From Desulfonatronum thioautotrophicum (GTDB taxonomy: Bacteria > Desulfobacterota > Desulfovibrionia > Desulfovibrionales > Desulfonatronaceae), in contig NZ_KN882168.1 in the NCBI RefSeq assembly GCF_000934745.1, positions 320,888 through 384,887 on the forward strand: 64,000 nt of DNA, in the 5' to 3' direction. Numbering within the stretch: position 1 is the stretch's first letter; every line of letters begins with the position of its first letter. The translations under genes and the position numbers were made by a program. Below the pieces are notes generated by a model. It was given only the letters and a program-made list of their open reading frames with translations. It ran no database searches and had not been told where the DNA came from. Shown in pieces: positions 37,501-47,500 of the stretch.

Positions 37501-39098
37501 AAGACGTTTTGGGCAGCCTCACCATTGGGGCGGTGCTTTCCGGTCCCAAGTCCGGTCTGCACGGCGATGTGACGGTTCTCGGGCAGAACCTGACTCCAGC
37601 GATCATTGATCTGGAGCGGTTTCCGGCCATGGATTTGCAGGCAGATCTCGCCCTGGACGGCCAGGCCGTCTCCCTGGTCGCCCAAATACGGGAAACACAG
37701 GCAACAACTCCCTTGCTCCAAGCTCAGGCCGGCACCGCAATGGTGCTTGGCCTGGAGCCGGCCGGCCTGGTGGTGCCCCCTGATGCCCCAATGACGGCCA
37801 GTATGCACGGTACGCTGGACATGGGCTGGCTGGGAGAAATTGTTTTGCCGGACAGTCAATTGCTGCGGGGCGCCCTGGACCTGAACCTCCAGCTTGAGGG
37901 CACCCTGGACTCCCCGCATCCCCAAGGCACGCTCCAAATTCAGGGGGCCAGCTACCAGCATCTTCTTCAGGGCGTTTTGCTCCAGGACATTGAGGCCGAT
38001 GTCCGACTTGAGGACCACAGCATTCAGTTGGTTTCACTCACGGCCACGGACGGCGGCCATGGCCGCCTGAATGCGCACGGACAGGCCAGCCTGATGACCG
38101 AGGAGAACTTTCCGTTTGCCTTCTCCGTCCACATGCACGAGATGAACATCCTGGACAGCCCCATGGTCCAGGCCAGACTTTCGCGCGTCGACCTGGACAT
38201 CTCCGGTTCCTCAGCAGCCCAGGAGATTCAGGGGCTTGTACTCGTGGACCGTGTTGAGATAGCCCTTCGTGATATTGGCGGCCCCCAGGTGGTGGACCTG
38301 CCTGTTGTGGAAAAACATGGTCCCCGTGTCAGCCCCCCTCGAACTGATCCTCAGGAGCCTCAGACGCCGGATATCCCGATGAACCTGGATATCGACGTCC
38401 GCTTTCCGGCCCGGATCTTTGTTCGAGGGCGCGGGCTGGATTCGGAATGGGGCGGCAATCTGCGCGTCACCGGAACGGCCTCGGAACCTGACGTACGTGG
38501 AGAAATCCAGCCGCATCGCGGTCGCCTGGACCTGCTGGGCAGACGCTTCATCATCGACCCGCAAAGCGTCATCCAGTTCGCCGGCGGCCAGCCGCCGCTG
38601 CCCTTCATCAACCTTGCGGCCTCCCAAACCCGGCGCGATCCGGAGGGCGAAAGAACCTTTACCGTGCGCGTCAGCGGAGTTCCTCCGGACATTCCGCCCC
38701 CAACCCTAACCGCTGATCCGCCATTACCCCAGGATGAAATATTGTCCCAAATGCTTTTCGGCAGGTCCATGTCCCGCATCTCTCCCACCCAGGCCGCCCA
38801 ATTGGCTCTGGCGGCACGGGAATTAGCCGGACACGGTTCCGGCATGGACCTGATGGGCACGGCCCGGGATCTGCTACAACTGGACGACCTGGATCTGGTC
38901 TCCGACGAAGGTGGCGACATGGTTCTGCGGGCGGGCCGGTACATCCACGACCGGGTCTACATGCGCCTGGACAGTGACCTGAAAACCGGCGAGGAAACAG
39001 CGTCCGTGGACGTGGAGCTCTCCCCCCGGATCAACCTGGAAAGCACCCTTGGCCCACGCGGCGGTGGACTGGGCCTGTTCTGGAGAAGGGACTATTGA
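34572..39098 (+). CDS. tamB: Translocation and assembly module inner-membrane protein TamB
   Basis: A 1508-residue AsmA-like bridge protein. One N-terminal signal-anchor helix (LYLLLVPPLLLMFAILGVFLF) is followed by over 1,300 residues of repetitive beta strands, which in this family form a long periplasmic hydrophobic groove, and the conserved C-terminal TamB/DUF490 domain (about 1150-1508) with PQDEILSQMLFGRSMSRISP and the final GLGLFWRRDY. It is thought to carry phospholipid or help barrel assembly between the membranes together with TamA. Start codon chosen at the first ATG that keeps the anchor helix; the ribosome binding site is weak. Confidence 0.94.
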   Translation: MTDTPPSQHSPPLRHRKWLYLLLVPPLLLMFAILGVFLFLRTDFGLQRLETFLNTTLADVGGQHIALSGLHGAFPFDLRLRELRIADAQGPWLESDEIELRWSGRDLLALRIRIQELSMDRVELLRLPATDEPKPEREPVDLESWEALLDFELPTAFPRAAIDNLDIRRIILAEAVAGERLVLGLSGDLDAGEHGARMNLRLDALDGPRVEQADETSLLTLRAGFATETDILDLRLAFSDPNGALAPLLGLPQATPLGVTLEGDGPPQFWDGAFSVRAGELLVLQSHLSLAWPDYPNLAWSGTLNIDSALLPELPRELLPATTFHLQAAMPRPDTFQLAEFALRNTLMDLDAHADVDLNLSTLTGQLRLDVLDTAPLAELTGMELGPGIGLGGNVSGPLTGPDIQLALHVNEVVADPVQVGGIDLNAAIRFKAMSETDVAGATRPNGQVISVAGTLIVHGLHVPDTALPPELTANFNVAYQLADHFVDVQSLALTGQDLELLAVVGYCLETTRLDALLELQPSPIQPWLDAHGLEETAGMADLRLAAQGTVQPMHLDLNLVTGLTQLSGLPEPLPQLLGEAPRLHAQFRLLPPDNPETTGPETTGPGTIQVQAMHLQAHGLELNATADFTLATGVINGQATLALPDLALASPTPDFHLAGAAAVEVHAQGDLNDNLDLRFSLHSDDLRMNDLEPFPLQLLADVRSLPATPRGRLTMSASPLRAPVLLETAFAVDNARLHITELELTLPEGAVQGQGMLDLDSQLVTAELQGRIPDITPLAALAGQTMHGALELDLTILPDDHTPNAQNARFRTSLQDVHADFGTVSGLNLGGEIQDVTGTVDGPRIMLEMAARDVHAGETQVHQLDASLDGSLARLDLRASAQGYALHPFTLRLEAVATEDPAGRTLHLNNLIGDWAGEELRLTDPVLLTLGDQEQSLSALHLQLGQATIRAKARIGEQDADMRLGVEHLPLSLFTEDVLGSLTIGAVLSGPKSGLHGDVTVLGQNLTPAIIDLERFPAMDLQADLALDGQAVSLVAQIRETQATTPLLQAQAGTAMVLGLEPAGLVVPPDAPMTASMHGTLDMGWLGEIVLPDSQLLRGALDLNLQLEGTLDSPHPQGTLQIQGASYQHLLQGVLLQDIEADVRLEDHSIQLVSLTATDGGHGRLNAHGQASLMTEENFPFAFSVHMHEMNILDSPMVQARLSRVDLDISGSSAAQEIQGLVLVDRVEIALRDIGGPQVVDLPVVEKHGPRVSPPRTDPQEPQTPDIPMNLDIDVRFPARIFVRGRGLDSEWGGNLRVTGTASEPDVRGEIQPHRGRLDLLGRRFIIDPQSVIQFAGGQPPLPFINLAASQTRRDPEGERTFTVRVSGVPPDIPPPTLTADPPLPQDEILSQMLFGRSMSRISPTQAAQLALAARELAGHGSGMDLMGTARDLLQLDDLDLVSDEGGDMVLRAGRYIHDRVYMRLDSDLKTGEETASVDVELSPRINLESTLGPRGGGLGLFWRRDY

Positions 39099-39198
39099 AC
39101 ACTTGCATGATCAATGCGAGAGTCGTGGACCCCGTGCAACATTCAGATATGGCAATGCGCGATAGCAATCCCAAATTACGACTCCATGGAGGACTGTC

Positions 39199-41424
39199 AT
39201 GAAGAGAATCCAGGCTGGAACGCTGCGGATAGCCGAACCGTTTTACGACTTCATTGTTCAGGAGGCCTTGCCCGGGACCGGGGTGGAACCGGAGCGCTTC
39301 TGGAGCGGCCTGGAGGGGATTGTCCGGGAATTCGGCCCGCGCAACGCCACGCTGCTGCAAAAACGCGCTGACCTGCAGGCGGCCATCGACCAATGGCACC
39401 GCGACCGGGCCGGTCAACCCCACGATCCCGCGGCTTACAAGCAATTCCTTTTGGATATCGGTTATCTCTTGCCCGAGAGTGAATCTGGAGGTCCGGATTT
39501 CCAGGTCACCACCGAAAACGTGGACCCGGAAATCGCCACCATTGCCGGACCGCAGCTCGTGGTTCCGGTAACCAACGCCCGGTACGCCGTCAACGCGGTC
39601 AACGCCCGCTGGGGCAGCCTGTACGACGCCCTGTACGGCACGGACGTCATCGACGAGGACCAGGGCGCGGAAAGGAGGGACGCCTACAATCCGGTGCGCG
39701 GAGCCAGGGTCATGGCTGAGGCCGCCACATTTCTAGACATGGCCACGCCGTTGGCCGCCGGTCAGCATGCCGAGGTGGTCCGCTACATGGTTGCCACGAC
39801 GCCATCCACCCCGGAAAGTCGGACCCTTATCGCCCTTCTGGAGGATGGCTCCAGCCGGGAATTGGTCCATCCGGAACAGTTCGTCGGCTTTCTCGGCACC
39901 CTGAACCAGGACGATGAGCCCACTGGCCTAATCTTACGCAACCACGGCTTGCATCTGGAACTGTGCATCGACCGCGCCCACCACATCGGCCGTGAAAACA
40001 AGGCCGGAATCAGCGATGTGGTCCTGGAAGCGGCCCTGACAACCATCCTGGACTTCGAGGACTCCGTGGCCGTGGTGGATGCCGAGGACAAGACCGGAGC
40101 CTTTCGCAACTTGCTGGGCCTGCTCAAGGGCAACCTGACCGCCAGATTCTCCAAAGGCGGCCGCTTCGTGGAACGCCGGATGCATGAAGACCGTCGCTGC
40201 ACGGCCCCCGACGGAACCGAACTCCGCCTGTCCGGACGCAGCCTGATGCTGGTGCGCAACGTGGGCCTGCTGATGACAACGGACATCGTCCTGGACGACC
40301 AGGGCCGGGAAATTCCCGAAGGCATCCTGGACGGCCTGGCAACGGCCCTTATTTCTCTGCACGATCAACGATCGCCTGTTGACAATCTATGGTGCAACAG
40401 CCGCCATGGCAGCGTGTACATTGTCAAACCAAAACAGCACGGTCCGGAAGAAGTCCACTTCACCCGGGACCTGTTCGCTGCCATCGAGGACGCCCTTGGC
40501 CTGAACCGCAACACCCTGAAGATCGGAATCATGGACGAGGAACGCCGGACCACACTGAACCTCAAGGAGTGCATCCGGGCCGCCCGGGAGCGGGTCATCT
40601 TCATCAACACCGGCTTTCTGGACCGCACCGGAGACGAGATCCACACCAGCATGGAGGCCGGGCCCATGGTTCGCAAGAACGACATGCGATCCGAGCCGTG
40701 GATGACCGCCTATGAGGACTGGAATGTGGACGTGGGCCTGGCCGCGGGCTTAAGCGGCACGGCCCAGATCGGCAAGGGCATGTGGGCCAAGCCGGATAGG
40801 ATGAAGGAAATGGTCGAAGCCAAGATCGGCCATCCCCTGTCAGGAGCCAACTGCGCATGGGTTCCCTCCCCCACCGCCGCCGTCCTGCACGCCATGCACT
40901 ACCACCAGGTGGACGTCTTCGCCCAGCAGCGCGAACTCATGGGCAGTCCCCGGGCCACCCTGGACGACCTGCTCCGGCTGCCGCTGATGGGTGACAAGCG
41001 ACCCAGCCCGGAAGAGATCGAGGAAGAACTGGCCAACAACGTCCAATCCATCCTGGGCTACGTGGTCCGCTGGGTAAACCAGGGCGTGGGCTGCTCCAAG
41101 GTGCCGGACATCTCGGACGTCGGCCTGATGGAAGACCGGGCCACCCTGCGCATCTCCAGCCAGCACATGGCCAACTGGCTGCACCACGGCATCTGCACCC
41201 GGGACCAGGTCCTGGCTATCCTGCGCCGCATGGCCGACGTGGTGGACCGCCAAAATGCCACCGATCCTCACTACCAACCCATGGGCCCCAACCACGACCA
41301 AAGCATCGCCTTCCAGGCCGCCCGGGACCTGATCTTTCTGGGCCGCGAGCAACCAAACGGCTACACAGAGCCGATCCTCCACGCGCGACGCAGGGATGTG
41401 AAAAGTAATCGGAATAATCAGTGA
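39199..41424 (+). CDS. glcB: Malate synthase G
   Basis: A 741-residue G-type malate synthase that condenses glyoxylate with acetyl-CoA to malate. Conserved segments include [60 protein letters not shown] with the active-site arginines, [20 protein letters not shown] and [26 protein letters not shown] site precedes the ATG. Isocitrate lyase is not in the window, so glyoxylate may come from another route such as glycolate or glycine metabolism. The next gene overlaps it by four bases. Confidence 0.96.
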   Translation: MKRIQAGTLRIAEPFYDFIVQEALPGTGVEPERFWSGLEGIVREFGPRNATLLQKRADLQAAIDQWHRDRAGQPHDPAAYKQFLLDIGYLLPESESGGPDFQVTTENVDPEIATIAGPQLVVPVTNARYAVNAVNARWGSLYDALYGTDVIDEDQGAERRDAYNPVRGARVMAEAATFLDMATPLAAGQHAEVVRYMVATTPSTPESRTLIALLEDGSSRELVHPEQFVGFLGTLNQDDEPTGLILRNHGLHLELCIDRAHHIGRENKAGISDVVLEAALTTILDFEDSVAVVDAEDKTGAFRNLLGLLKGNLTARFSKGGRFVERRMHEDRRCTAPDGTELRLSGRSLMLVRNVGLLMTTDIVLDDQGREIPEGILDGLATALISLHDQRSPVDNLWCNSRHGSVYIVKPKQHGPEEVHFTRDLFAAIEDALGLNRNTLKIGIMDEERRTTLNLKECIRAARERVIFINTGFLDRTGDEIHTSMEAGPMVRKNDMRSEPWMTAYEDWNVDVGLAAGLSGTAQIGKGMWAKPDRMKEMVEAKIGHPLSGANCAWVPSPTAAVLHAMHYHQVDVFAQQRELMGSPRATLDDLLRLPLMGDKRPSPEEIEEELANNVQSILGYVVRWVNQGVGCSKVPDISDVGLMEDRATLRISSQHMANWLHHGICTRDQVLAILRRMADVVDRQNATDPHYQPMGPNHDQSIAFQAARDLIFLGREQPNGYTEPILHARRRDVKSNRNNQ

Positions 41425-42185
41425 CTTCCCCCTGGATTGCCTACAACGACCTGGCCTGGGTCGAGGATTGGTTGGCCGGGCCGGAGGATTATGAGTTGGA
41501 GGCCGCTGTTTATGTCAAGCTGATACAACAAGCGGCGACGTCGAGTCTGGGGCGTGCGCCGCGGACATTGCTGCATCTGGGTTGTGGAGCAGGTGGGCAT
41601 GACCGGGAGTTCAAGCGGCATTTCACGATCACCGGCGTGGACCTGAGCCCGGGCATGCTGAACATGGCCCGGGCCAGACATCCGGAGATCGAATACCTGG
41701 AAGACGACATGCGCTCAGTGCGATTGGAACGACTCTTCGACGCGGTGATTATCCCGGACTGCATCGACTACATGACCACCCCGGAAGAATTGCGCATGGC
41801 CGTGCGCACCGCGGTGGAACACCTCCATCCCGGCGGGGTGCTCCTTGTGGTCGGAAAACCGGCGGAGACCTTCCAGGACAACAACTTCGCCTATAGAGGG
41901 GAAAAGGATGGGGTTCACGTCACACTGCTGGAAAACAACTACGTCAACCCGTACCGCCCCGGCACCTACGAGGCCACGTTCTTTTATCTTATCCGCCGCC
42001 ACGGCGACCTGACCACTCACACGGATCACCACGTCCTCGGCCTCTTCCCCCAGACGACCTGGGACCAGGTGTACCAGGAGGCCGGACTCACCATGCGTCA
42101 GGAGGTTCTCGACGGTATCTACGACAAGTTCCTGCTCAACGACGGCGTGTATCCGATGACGATTTATGTTGGACAAAAAAGCTGA
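41421..42185 (+). CDS. Class I SAM-dependent methyltransferase
   Basis: A 254-residue Rossmann methyltransferase with the SAM-binding motif [15 protein letters not shown], the acidic second motif [19 protein letters not shown] and a third strand [12 protein letters not shown]. It begins at a GTG that overlaps the glcB stop as GTGA. The substrate cannot be inferred; it is not closely similar to the two betaine-forming methyltransferases in this window. An intrinsic terminator follows. Confidence 0.85.
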   Translation: MTSPWIAYNDLAWVEDWLAGPEDYELEAAVYVKLIQQAATSSLGRAPRTLLHLGCGAGGHDREFKRHFTITGVDLSPGMLNMARARHPEIEYLEDDMRSVRLERLFDAVIIPDCIDYMTTPEELRMAVRTAVEHLHPGGVLLVVGKPAETFQDNNFAYRGEKDGVHVTLLENNYVNPYRPGTYEATFFYLIRRHGDLTTHTDHHVLGLFPQTTWDQVYQEAGLTMRQEVLDGIYDKFLLNDGVYPMTIYVGQKS

Positions 42186-42198
42186 AAAGGCAGGAGCC

Positions 42199-42229
42199 CA
42201 AAGCAACGCATCTGCTTTGTTCTTTTTTT
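42199..42229 (+). terminator. Rho-independent terminator after the methyltransferase gene
   Basis: Seven-base stem CAAAGCA/TGCTTTG (42199-42205 and 42213-42219), a seven-base loop and a T-rich tail (TTCTTTTTTT). It lies between convergent genes. Confidence 0.8.
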
Positions 42230-42336
42230 CGCAAGCTGGAAGGGCATGGTGGGTGATTTCCCCAACTCAGAGCCACTCACTCACCAAAAAGCATACACTC
42301 CCTGCCCCTCTCCGAGCCTGAACATGCGCTCTTCCC

Positions 42337-43014
42337 TCAACGGGCGATCATGGCCCGCAAAATATCCGCGCATGCCTCGGCATTATGGCTCATATCATGC
42401 ATGTATTCGAAAAAATGCAGCAGCTGAAAAACATCCTTGAATTCCATGTCCGCGCTGAACAGCTCCCGGAACAGCAGGGATTTCATCTTCCGCACGTCGT
42501 TGTGCTGGCTGCGCACGGCCCGGTAACCGTCCTTGACGGCCTGGCGGTCCGTAAAGTCCGTGTGCAACAGACTGACGGTCCCTTCCAGGGCCGGCTTGAG
42601 CAGCTCCACGGTGTGAATCGCGCCCTCAACCATGGCCAGGCCGCCGGTGCGTAGTGTACCGGGGATCTTCACCGTGTGGATGTTCAGCCAGTCCAGGGCG
42701 TCCTGGGCTGAATCCAAAATGTTGTCCTGGGCACGCGTATAGTTCAAGAACAGGGTTTTATCCACGGCCATGAACAGTCCGCGGGGCAGATGGTTGCGGG
42801 TGTTTCGCTTGATCTTGTCCGCCTTGTCCTCAAGCTGATCCAGCTCCTGCTTCAATACCTGAAAATCCTTGCATGCGCTGCCGCCCCCGATGTAGCACAG
42901 CAACGACTCATGGATGATCGACATGGACGCTTCCACCTGGGTGTAGTGCTCCAGCAGACCGTCCATGGGCGAGCGTCCGCCGATCATGCTCAAAAAAGGA
43001 ATTCGAACCTGCAT
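42337..43014 (-). CDS. DUF47 (PhoU-like) Pit accessory protein
   Basis: A 225-residue helical protein of the DUF47/TIGR00153 family: MQVRIPFLSMIGGRSPMDGL at the N-terminus, then LEDKADKIKRNTRNHLPRGLF and LNYTRAQDNILDSAQDALDW. Such PhoU-like proteins are encoded next to Pit transporters and are thought to modulate them. A GAGGTG site precedes the ATG, and the pit gene ends 29 bases upstream. Confidence 0.9.
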   Translation of the reverse strand: MQVRIPFLSMIGGRSPMDGLLEHYTQVEASMSIIHESLLCYIGGGSACKDFQVLKQELDQLEDKADKIKRNTRNHLPRGLFMAVDKTLFLNYTRAQDNILDSAQDALDWLNIHTVKIPGTLRTGGLAMVEGAIHTVELLKPALEGTVSLLHTDFTDRQAVKDGYRAVRSQHNDVRKMKSLLFRELFSADMEFKDVFQLLHFFEYMHDMSHNAEACADILRAMIAR

Positions 43015-43043
43015 AGGTCACCTCGTCGGCGCAGCGCCCGTGC

Positions 43044-44279
43044 CTAATACACGGACCAGCGCAAGAGTTGAAAAATAACAATGGATGTAAAGGCAGCGAT
43101 GGGGACGGTCAGCAACCAGTACATCACGATCTTCCCCAGAACCCTAAAATCCACGGCGGCAAAGCCTCGAGCCAACCCGACACCAACCACGCCGCCCACA
43201 GTCGCGTGGGTGGTGGAGACGGGCATTCCCAAATTCGAGGCCATCAAAACCGTCGTGGCTGAACCAAACCCAACAGAAAAACCACGGGTGTTCGTCAGCA
43301 AGGTGATTCGTTCACCCACCGTGGACATGACCCGCTTCCCAAGCACCATCACCCCTACGGCGATGCCGACTCCGCCAAACAACAGCAACCAGATGGGCAC
43401 TTCAGCCGTGGCCGTCAATCCACCGGTTTGGGCGATGACCCAGATGGCGGCCACGGGGCCGATGGCATTGGCCACGTCATTGGCCCCCAAAGACAGGGCC
43501 ATGTAGCAGGCCATTCCGATCTGCATCCGCCGAAACAACTCTTCCATGGTTTCCGGGCCTTGTTCCACGCCATGCAGAAGTCGCCCCACCACCAGGTATC
43601 CAATGCCCCAGACCACTACCGCGACAGCGCCGACAATGGCTGCCGTGCTGTAAATATTCAATCCCAAGGCCCGGCCCATGGGCATTTTCAACAAGAAGGA
43701 GACCATAACCAGAACCACGGTCATGGCCAGCCAAAAGGGTGCCCATAGCTTGGCGTTTCGGACAAAATCCTTGGCACTCAAAACTTTTTTACGAATTTGC
43801 GAAAAGACCAAATACGCCAACAATGCCCCGAAAAATGGCGAAATGATCCAGGACAGCACGATCCCGAACATCGTTCCCCAACGAACCACTTCCGGCCCGC
43901 CGGCCACAAACCCAAACCCCAGAATGCTGCCCACAATGGAGTGGGTGGTGGAAACCGGAAAACCGAAGAAGGTGGCAAGGAGCACCCACAAACCGGCCGA
44001 AAGCAACGCTGAAAGCATCCCCAGCATCAGCAGGTTTTGATCCGGAATCATCTCCGGGTTGATAATCCCTCGGGAGATGGTCGCGGCCACGTTGGCACCA
44101 AGAAAAACGGCGCCAGCAAAGGCCAGGGTGGATGCAATCACCACCGCCTGCTTGACGGTGATGGCCCGGGAGCCTACGGACGAGGCCATGGCGTTCGCCG
44201 CGTCGTTGGCGCCGATGCTGAACGCCATCAGCAGCCCCCCGGCAACGGCCAGAATCAGGACGATGGTGACTATATCCAT
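43044..44279 (-). CDS. pit: Low-affinity inorganic phosphate transporter, Pit family
   Basis: A 411-residue membrane protein of the PiT family (phosphate or metal-phosphate symport). Two inverted copies of the PiT signature are visible: SIGANDAANAMASSVGSRAI near the N-terminus and SLGANDVANAIGPVAAIWVI in the second half; GFPVSTTHSIVGSILGFG and GMPVSTTHATVGGVVGVG form the matching second pair. DUF47 is encoded directly downstream. A plausible promoter and a Pho-box-like repeat lie 140-165 bases upstream of the start. Confidence 0.94.
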   Translation of the reverse strand: MDIVTIVLILAVAGGLLMAFSIGANDAANAMASSVGSRAITVKQAVVIASTLAFAGAVFLGANVAATISRGIINPEMIPDQNLLMLGMLSALLSAGLWVLLATFFGFPVSTTHSIVGSILGFGFVAGGPEVVRWGTMFGIVLSWIISPFFGALLAYLVFSQIRKKVLSAKDFVRNAKLWAPFWLAMTVVLVMVSFLLKMPMGRALGLNIYSTAAIVGAVAVVVWGIGYLVVGRLLHGVEQGPETMEELFRRMQIGMACYMALSLGANDVANAIGPVAAIWVIAQTGGLTATAEVPIWLLLFGGVGIAVGVMVLGKRVMSTVGERITLLTNTRGFSVGFGSATTVLMASNLGMPVSTTHATVGGVVGVGLARGFAAVDFRVLGKIVMYWLLTVPIAAFTSIVIFQLLRWSVY

Positions 44280-44418
44280 AAATAGGGGGATAAGTATGAT
44301 TGCGATGCTGTTTCGCTTCCAAGCGGAGCGTGTCCCGGTTCCAGCTGTTCCACTTCAGCGTGTTTCAGCCGGAAACTGGGAATGCCAGAGATCCGGCCTA
44401 CCCATGAAGCAACTGCGC

Positions 44419-44445
44419 ACTATAGAAAGTTCACCTGTTTGTCAA
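44419..44445 (-). promoter_or_regulatory. Candidate sigma-70 promoter for pit
   Basis: On the minus strand TTGACA (complement of 44440-44445) and TATAGT (complement of 44419-44424) are separated by 15 bases, shorter than the optimal 17. The -35 element overlaps the Pho-box-like repeat. Confidence 0.4.
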
Positions 44446-44456
44446 AAGAATGTCAT
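44439..44456 (+). promoter_or_regulatory. Pho-box-like direct repeat
   Basis: TTGTCAA-AAGA-ATGTCAT: two seven-base half-sites with the 11-base period of PhoB boxes (consensus CTGTCAT-n4-CTGTCAT). The orientation is opposite to pit, which weakens the assignment. Confidence 0.35.
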
Positions 44457-44582
44457 GTTGACAGTACTTTTGACTAAAAGAAAAAAACAGCATGGATACT
44501 GGGGGCTTACTGTACTGAACCCAGCCCAGGAGACGAGTTTTGAAAAAATCCTCATCCACAACGGACTGGCAGCGTCCCCTGC

Positions 44583-47500
44583 TCAGCAAGAGACCGAGCG
44601 GGAGGCCCGCTCCCCGGATGGCAGCTGAATGGCCATTTTCTGAATTTCCTCAAGATATTTTCGCCAGTTGTGCAGATAAAAAGCCAATGCCCGCGAAAAG
44701 TTCTTGCCCACCAGACCGTCCAGAAAAAGCTGGGAAATGTCCCGCTCACGTTGCAAAACGTACTGGGACAAGAGAAACACCTTGCGCTCTTCCTGGCTCA
44801 TCTGCCGCATCAGCCGCGCCAAAACATGCCTGGCCCGCGGCTGATACATCCAGAAATACATCAAATCCAGGGCATTGACGATAACCGCCAAGTTGAGACT
44901 CTCTTCTTCCCGGGTTGCCGCGCAGGCAAACCGTTCCGGTTTTTCCAGGATGCTCAAAACCTCGGTGTTCGGATTGCGCAACTCCAGTCCGGCATAGACG
45001 TCGAACATGCGCCGCAGCTTGGCTGAGTAGTCCAGTGTCCGCTCCCGAAGGTTCACGGCCCGGTCGGCCAGCCCTTCTATGAAGGCGGCGACAATGTCCG
45101 AGGCCAGCTTGGAAATGATCGCGGCCCAATTCTGAAGCACCATGCCCACTGCCGGAACGCCGGCGGCACCCAGGATGAACCCGATGAGGAAATTCAGAAA
45201 AAGAGCCAACGGGATGGAGAGCACCGAGCGGAACAGATTACCCACTGCCGCGGCCTTGGGCAATCCGCGAAACAGATTGTGCCCGGCCAGATACAGGCCG
45301 TTGACCAGAGCCATGGAGGCATACAGCGCCAGCGGACTGGTCTGGGCCGTAACCCCCATGCCTCGTTCCAGGACCATGGTCTTGACCAGCAGATCCAGCA
45401 AGGGCACCGAGAACCCCGTGAACATCAGCGAATCCGCGATACGATTCCACTTAACGTACTCACTCCAATGCAAAAACGGCGTCCGGCGCAACCCCCCGGC
45501 ACCCAACACGGCCTGGATGATGTTGCGCAGGCCGGTAATCCCGAACCAGATCAGCGCCCCGAAATAGGCCAGCACCCACCAGTCCTTGGTCAATGCGAAC
45601 GTGGCAAAGGCCGGGACAAATCCGCACAGGATTTTCAACCAGTTCTTCAGGTGGGTGTTCAGGTAGCGTGGATGCACACGTTGCGCGGATGTGGACGGTG
45701 CCCTGCAGTCCAGGCGCAGCTTCTTCTCCTCGTCGTTGGCATACCCTCCCAGCAACCGGAGATTGCTGTGTTCCGGCGGGACGCAGCGGTAGCCCTCCAC
45801 CAGCCACTCCTCACTGGCCGGATGCACCAGCCGTCTCCAGAAGCCTCGGGGCACGCTCATTTCCTTGCTGCCGGCCATGACAGGGTTCCGACGGTCAGGA
45901 CTGTAGGTTCGACGCAAGGCCAGATCGATACGAATAGGGATGCACGGTTTTACGTTTTGCCCTGCGACGTTTCCTGATTCGGCTTCATCCCCTTGCTCCG
46001 CACCAGTCGGGATCCGTTTCAAAAGTCCGACTTCCGGGGCCCTGGTCCGGTTGGCGAGTCGTTCCAGTTGCCGCCGACTCCTTTTGGGGAGTGTGTCCAC
46101 AACCACCAGGCCCATCCCGGGAACCTTGGCCGATCCACCAGTGGAATCCGTGCCAATCCGCGATTTAAGCATGTTGTTGCGGTAATATCCCCGGAAAAAT
46201 TCCAGTTCCTCGAGAATCTTGCGCAGTGCGACTTTTTGATCCGCTTCACGCTCGGGGTTGTTCTCCACCCTGTGCACGATGTCCATGACACAGCGCTTCA
46301 GCCGCACCGCATTGCCGGAATTCAGGGCGGACTGCAGGTCCAGGATCCGGGCTTGATCCGGACACCTTTGGTATGCGGTATCCTTGAAGTTGAATGATTC
46401 CAGACGGGTAATCCGACCACGGGACTGGTCGAGCAACTCCAGGACATCCTCAGCCCACAGCCCGCTGAGTCCCAGGGTGATGCGAAATCGGGCATGCAGT
46501 CGTTCCAGGCGAGCCAACAGCTCGGGCAGGGACGCCCTGAGCAACGCAGGCGCCTGGTCGTCATCAGAGGGAACGAAAGGGTTGAAAAGCTGGGGATTTC
46601 GGGCTGGACGCAGGTATTCCTCAATGACGGTCTCGGCATCAAACCGATTCATGTCCTCGGCCAGTTGCGTTGCGGCATTTTGCTGGGCATCCCCGCCAAA
46701 GGTGCAGCATTCATGCAGATCATCCAGCCGTTCCCGAAAAAGTGGCAGCAGGCAATCGTGGATCAGTTTCCCCAGGTGGTGCAGTGAGGGCTGCCCGGTC
46801 CCCACGTGATGCAGGAAATCATCGCGAGTGAGCACGGGAACGAGAACACCGAAACGGCGGTTGATTTCCAGGCGATGTATGTTGTTGAACGCCTCGAGAA
46901 CCGCGAAGACATAGGCCTGTTTGAAGTCGGAAGCACGGCGGCCTTCCTCCATGAACTCGCCGACATCCGGCTGACGGATGAATTCCAAAAAATCCCGGAT
47001 GTCCGTGAAGCCCCGCGGGCTCCAGATCAGACGGAGATATCTCCCGCGAAACCGGGGTGAAAACTCCAAACCGACGCGGACCTCCACCTTCATGATCTCC
47101 GCCGCACGCAACAACTCCTCGGCCACATCCGGGTTCAAGGAGTTGTAGTAGATGACCCGTAGCCGGCGAATGCCCTTGATCCAGGCATCCATGATCAGGT
47201 GGGTGGCCGATTTGCGTCCCTTGGTATTGGCGTCGTGAACGTGATCGTCAAAAGCAATCTGATTCCAGGCCTCGGGCATTTCCACCAGGTGGTACTTGCG
47301 CAGCTGACGGGCAATGGCCCGGGGATGGCCGGTGGCGGCATCCCGAAAATCCCGGGCAAGCTGGAGCTTGACGTCCTCGTCCTCGGCGCGGACCAATTCT
47401 TTCATGACCTGGAGCAGCACCCGGGCCGTGTTGTTGCGCAACGTCACCCCGGAGGAAGAAAAGACTTCTTCGCGCAGTGCCTGGAGGGTGCGCAACCGTT

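Larger units (their letters stand above)
44280..44582. other. Intergenic region upstream of pit
   Basis: 303 bases without a gene. It holds the candidate pit promoter and the Pho-box-like repeat listed separately, and overlapping inverted repeats (GTCAAAAG at 44441-44448 against CTTTTGAC, and an inner TGTCA/TGACA). Nothing else was recognised. Confidence 0.5.
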
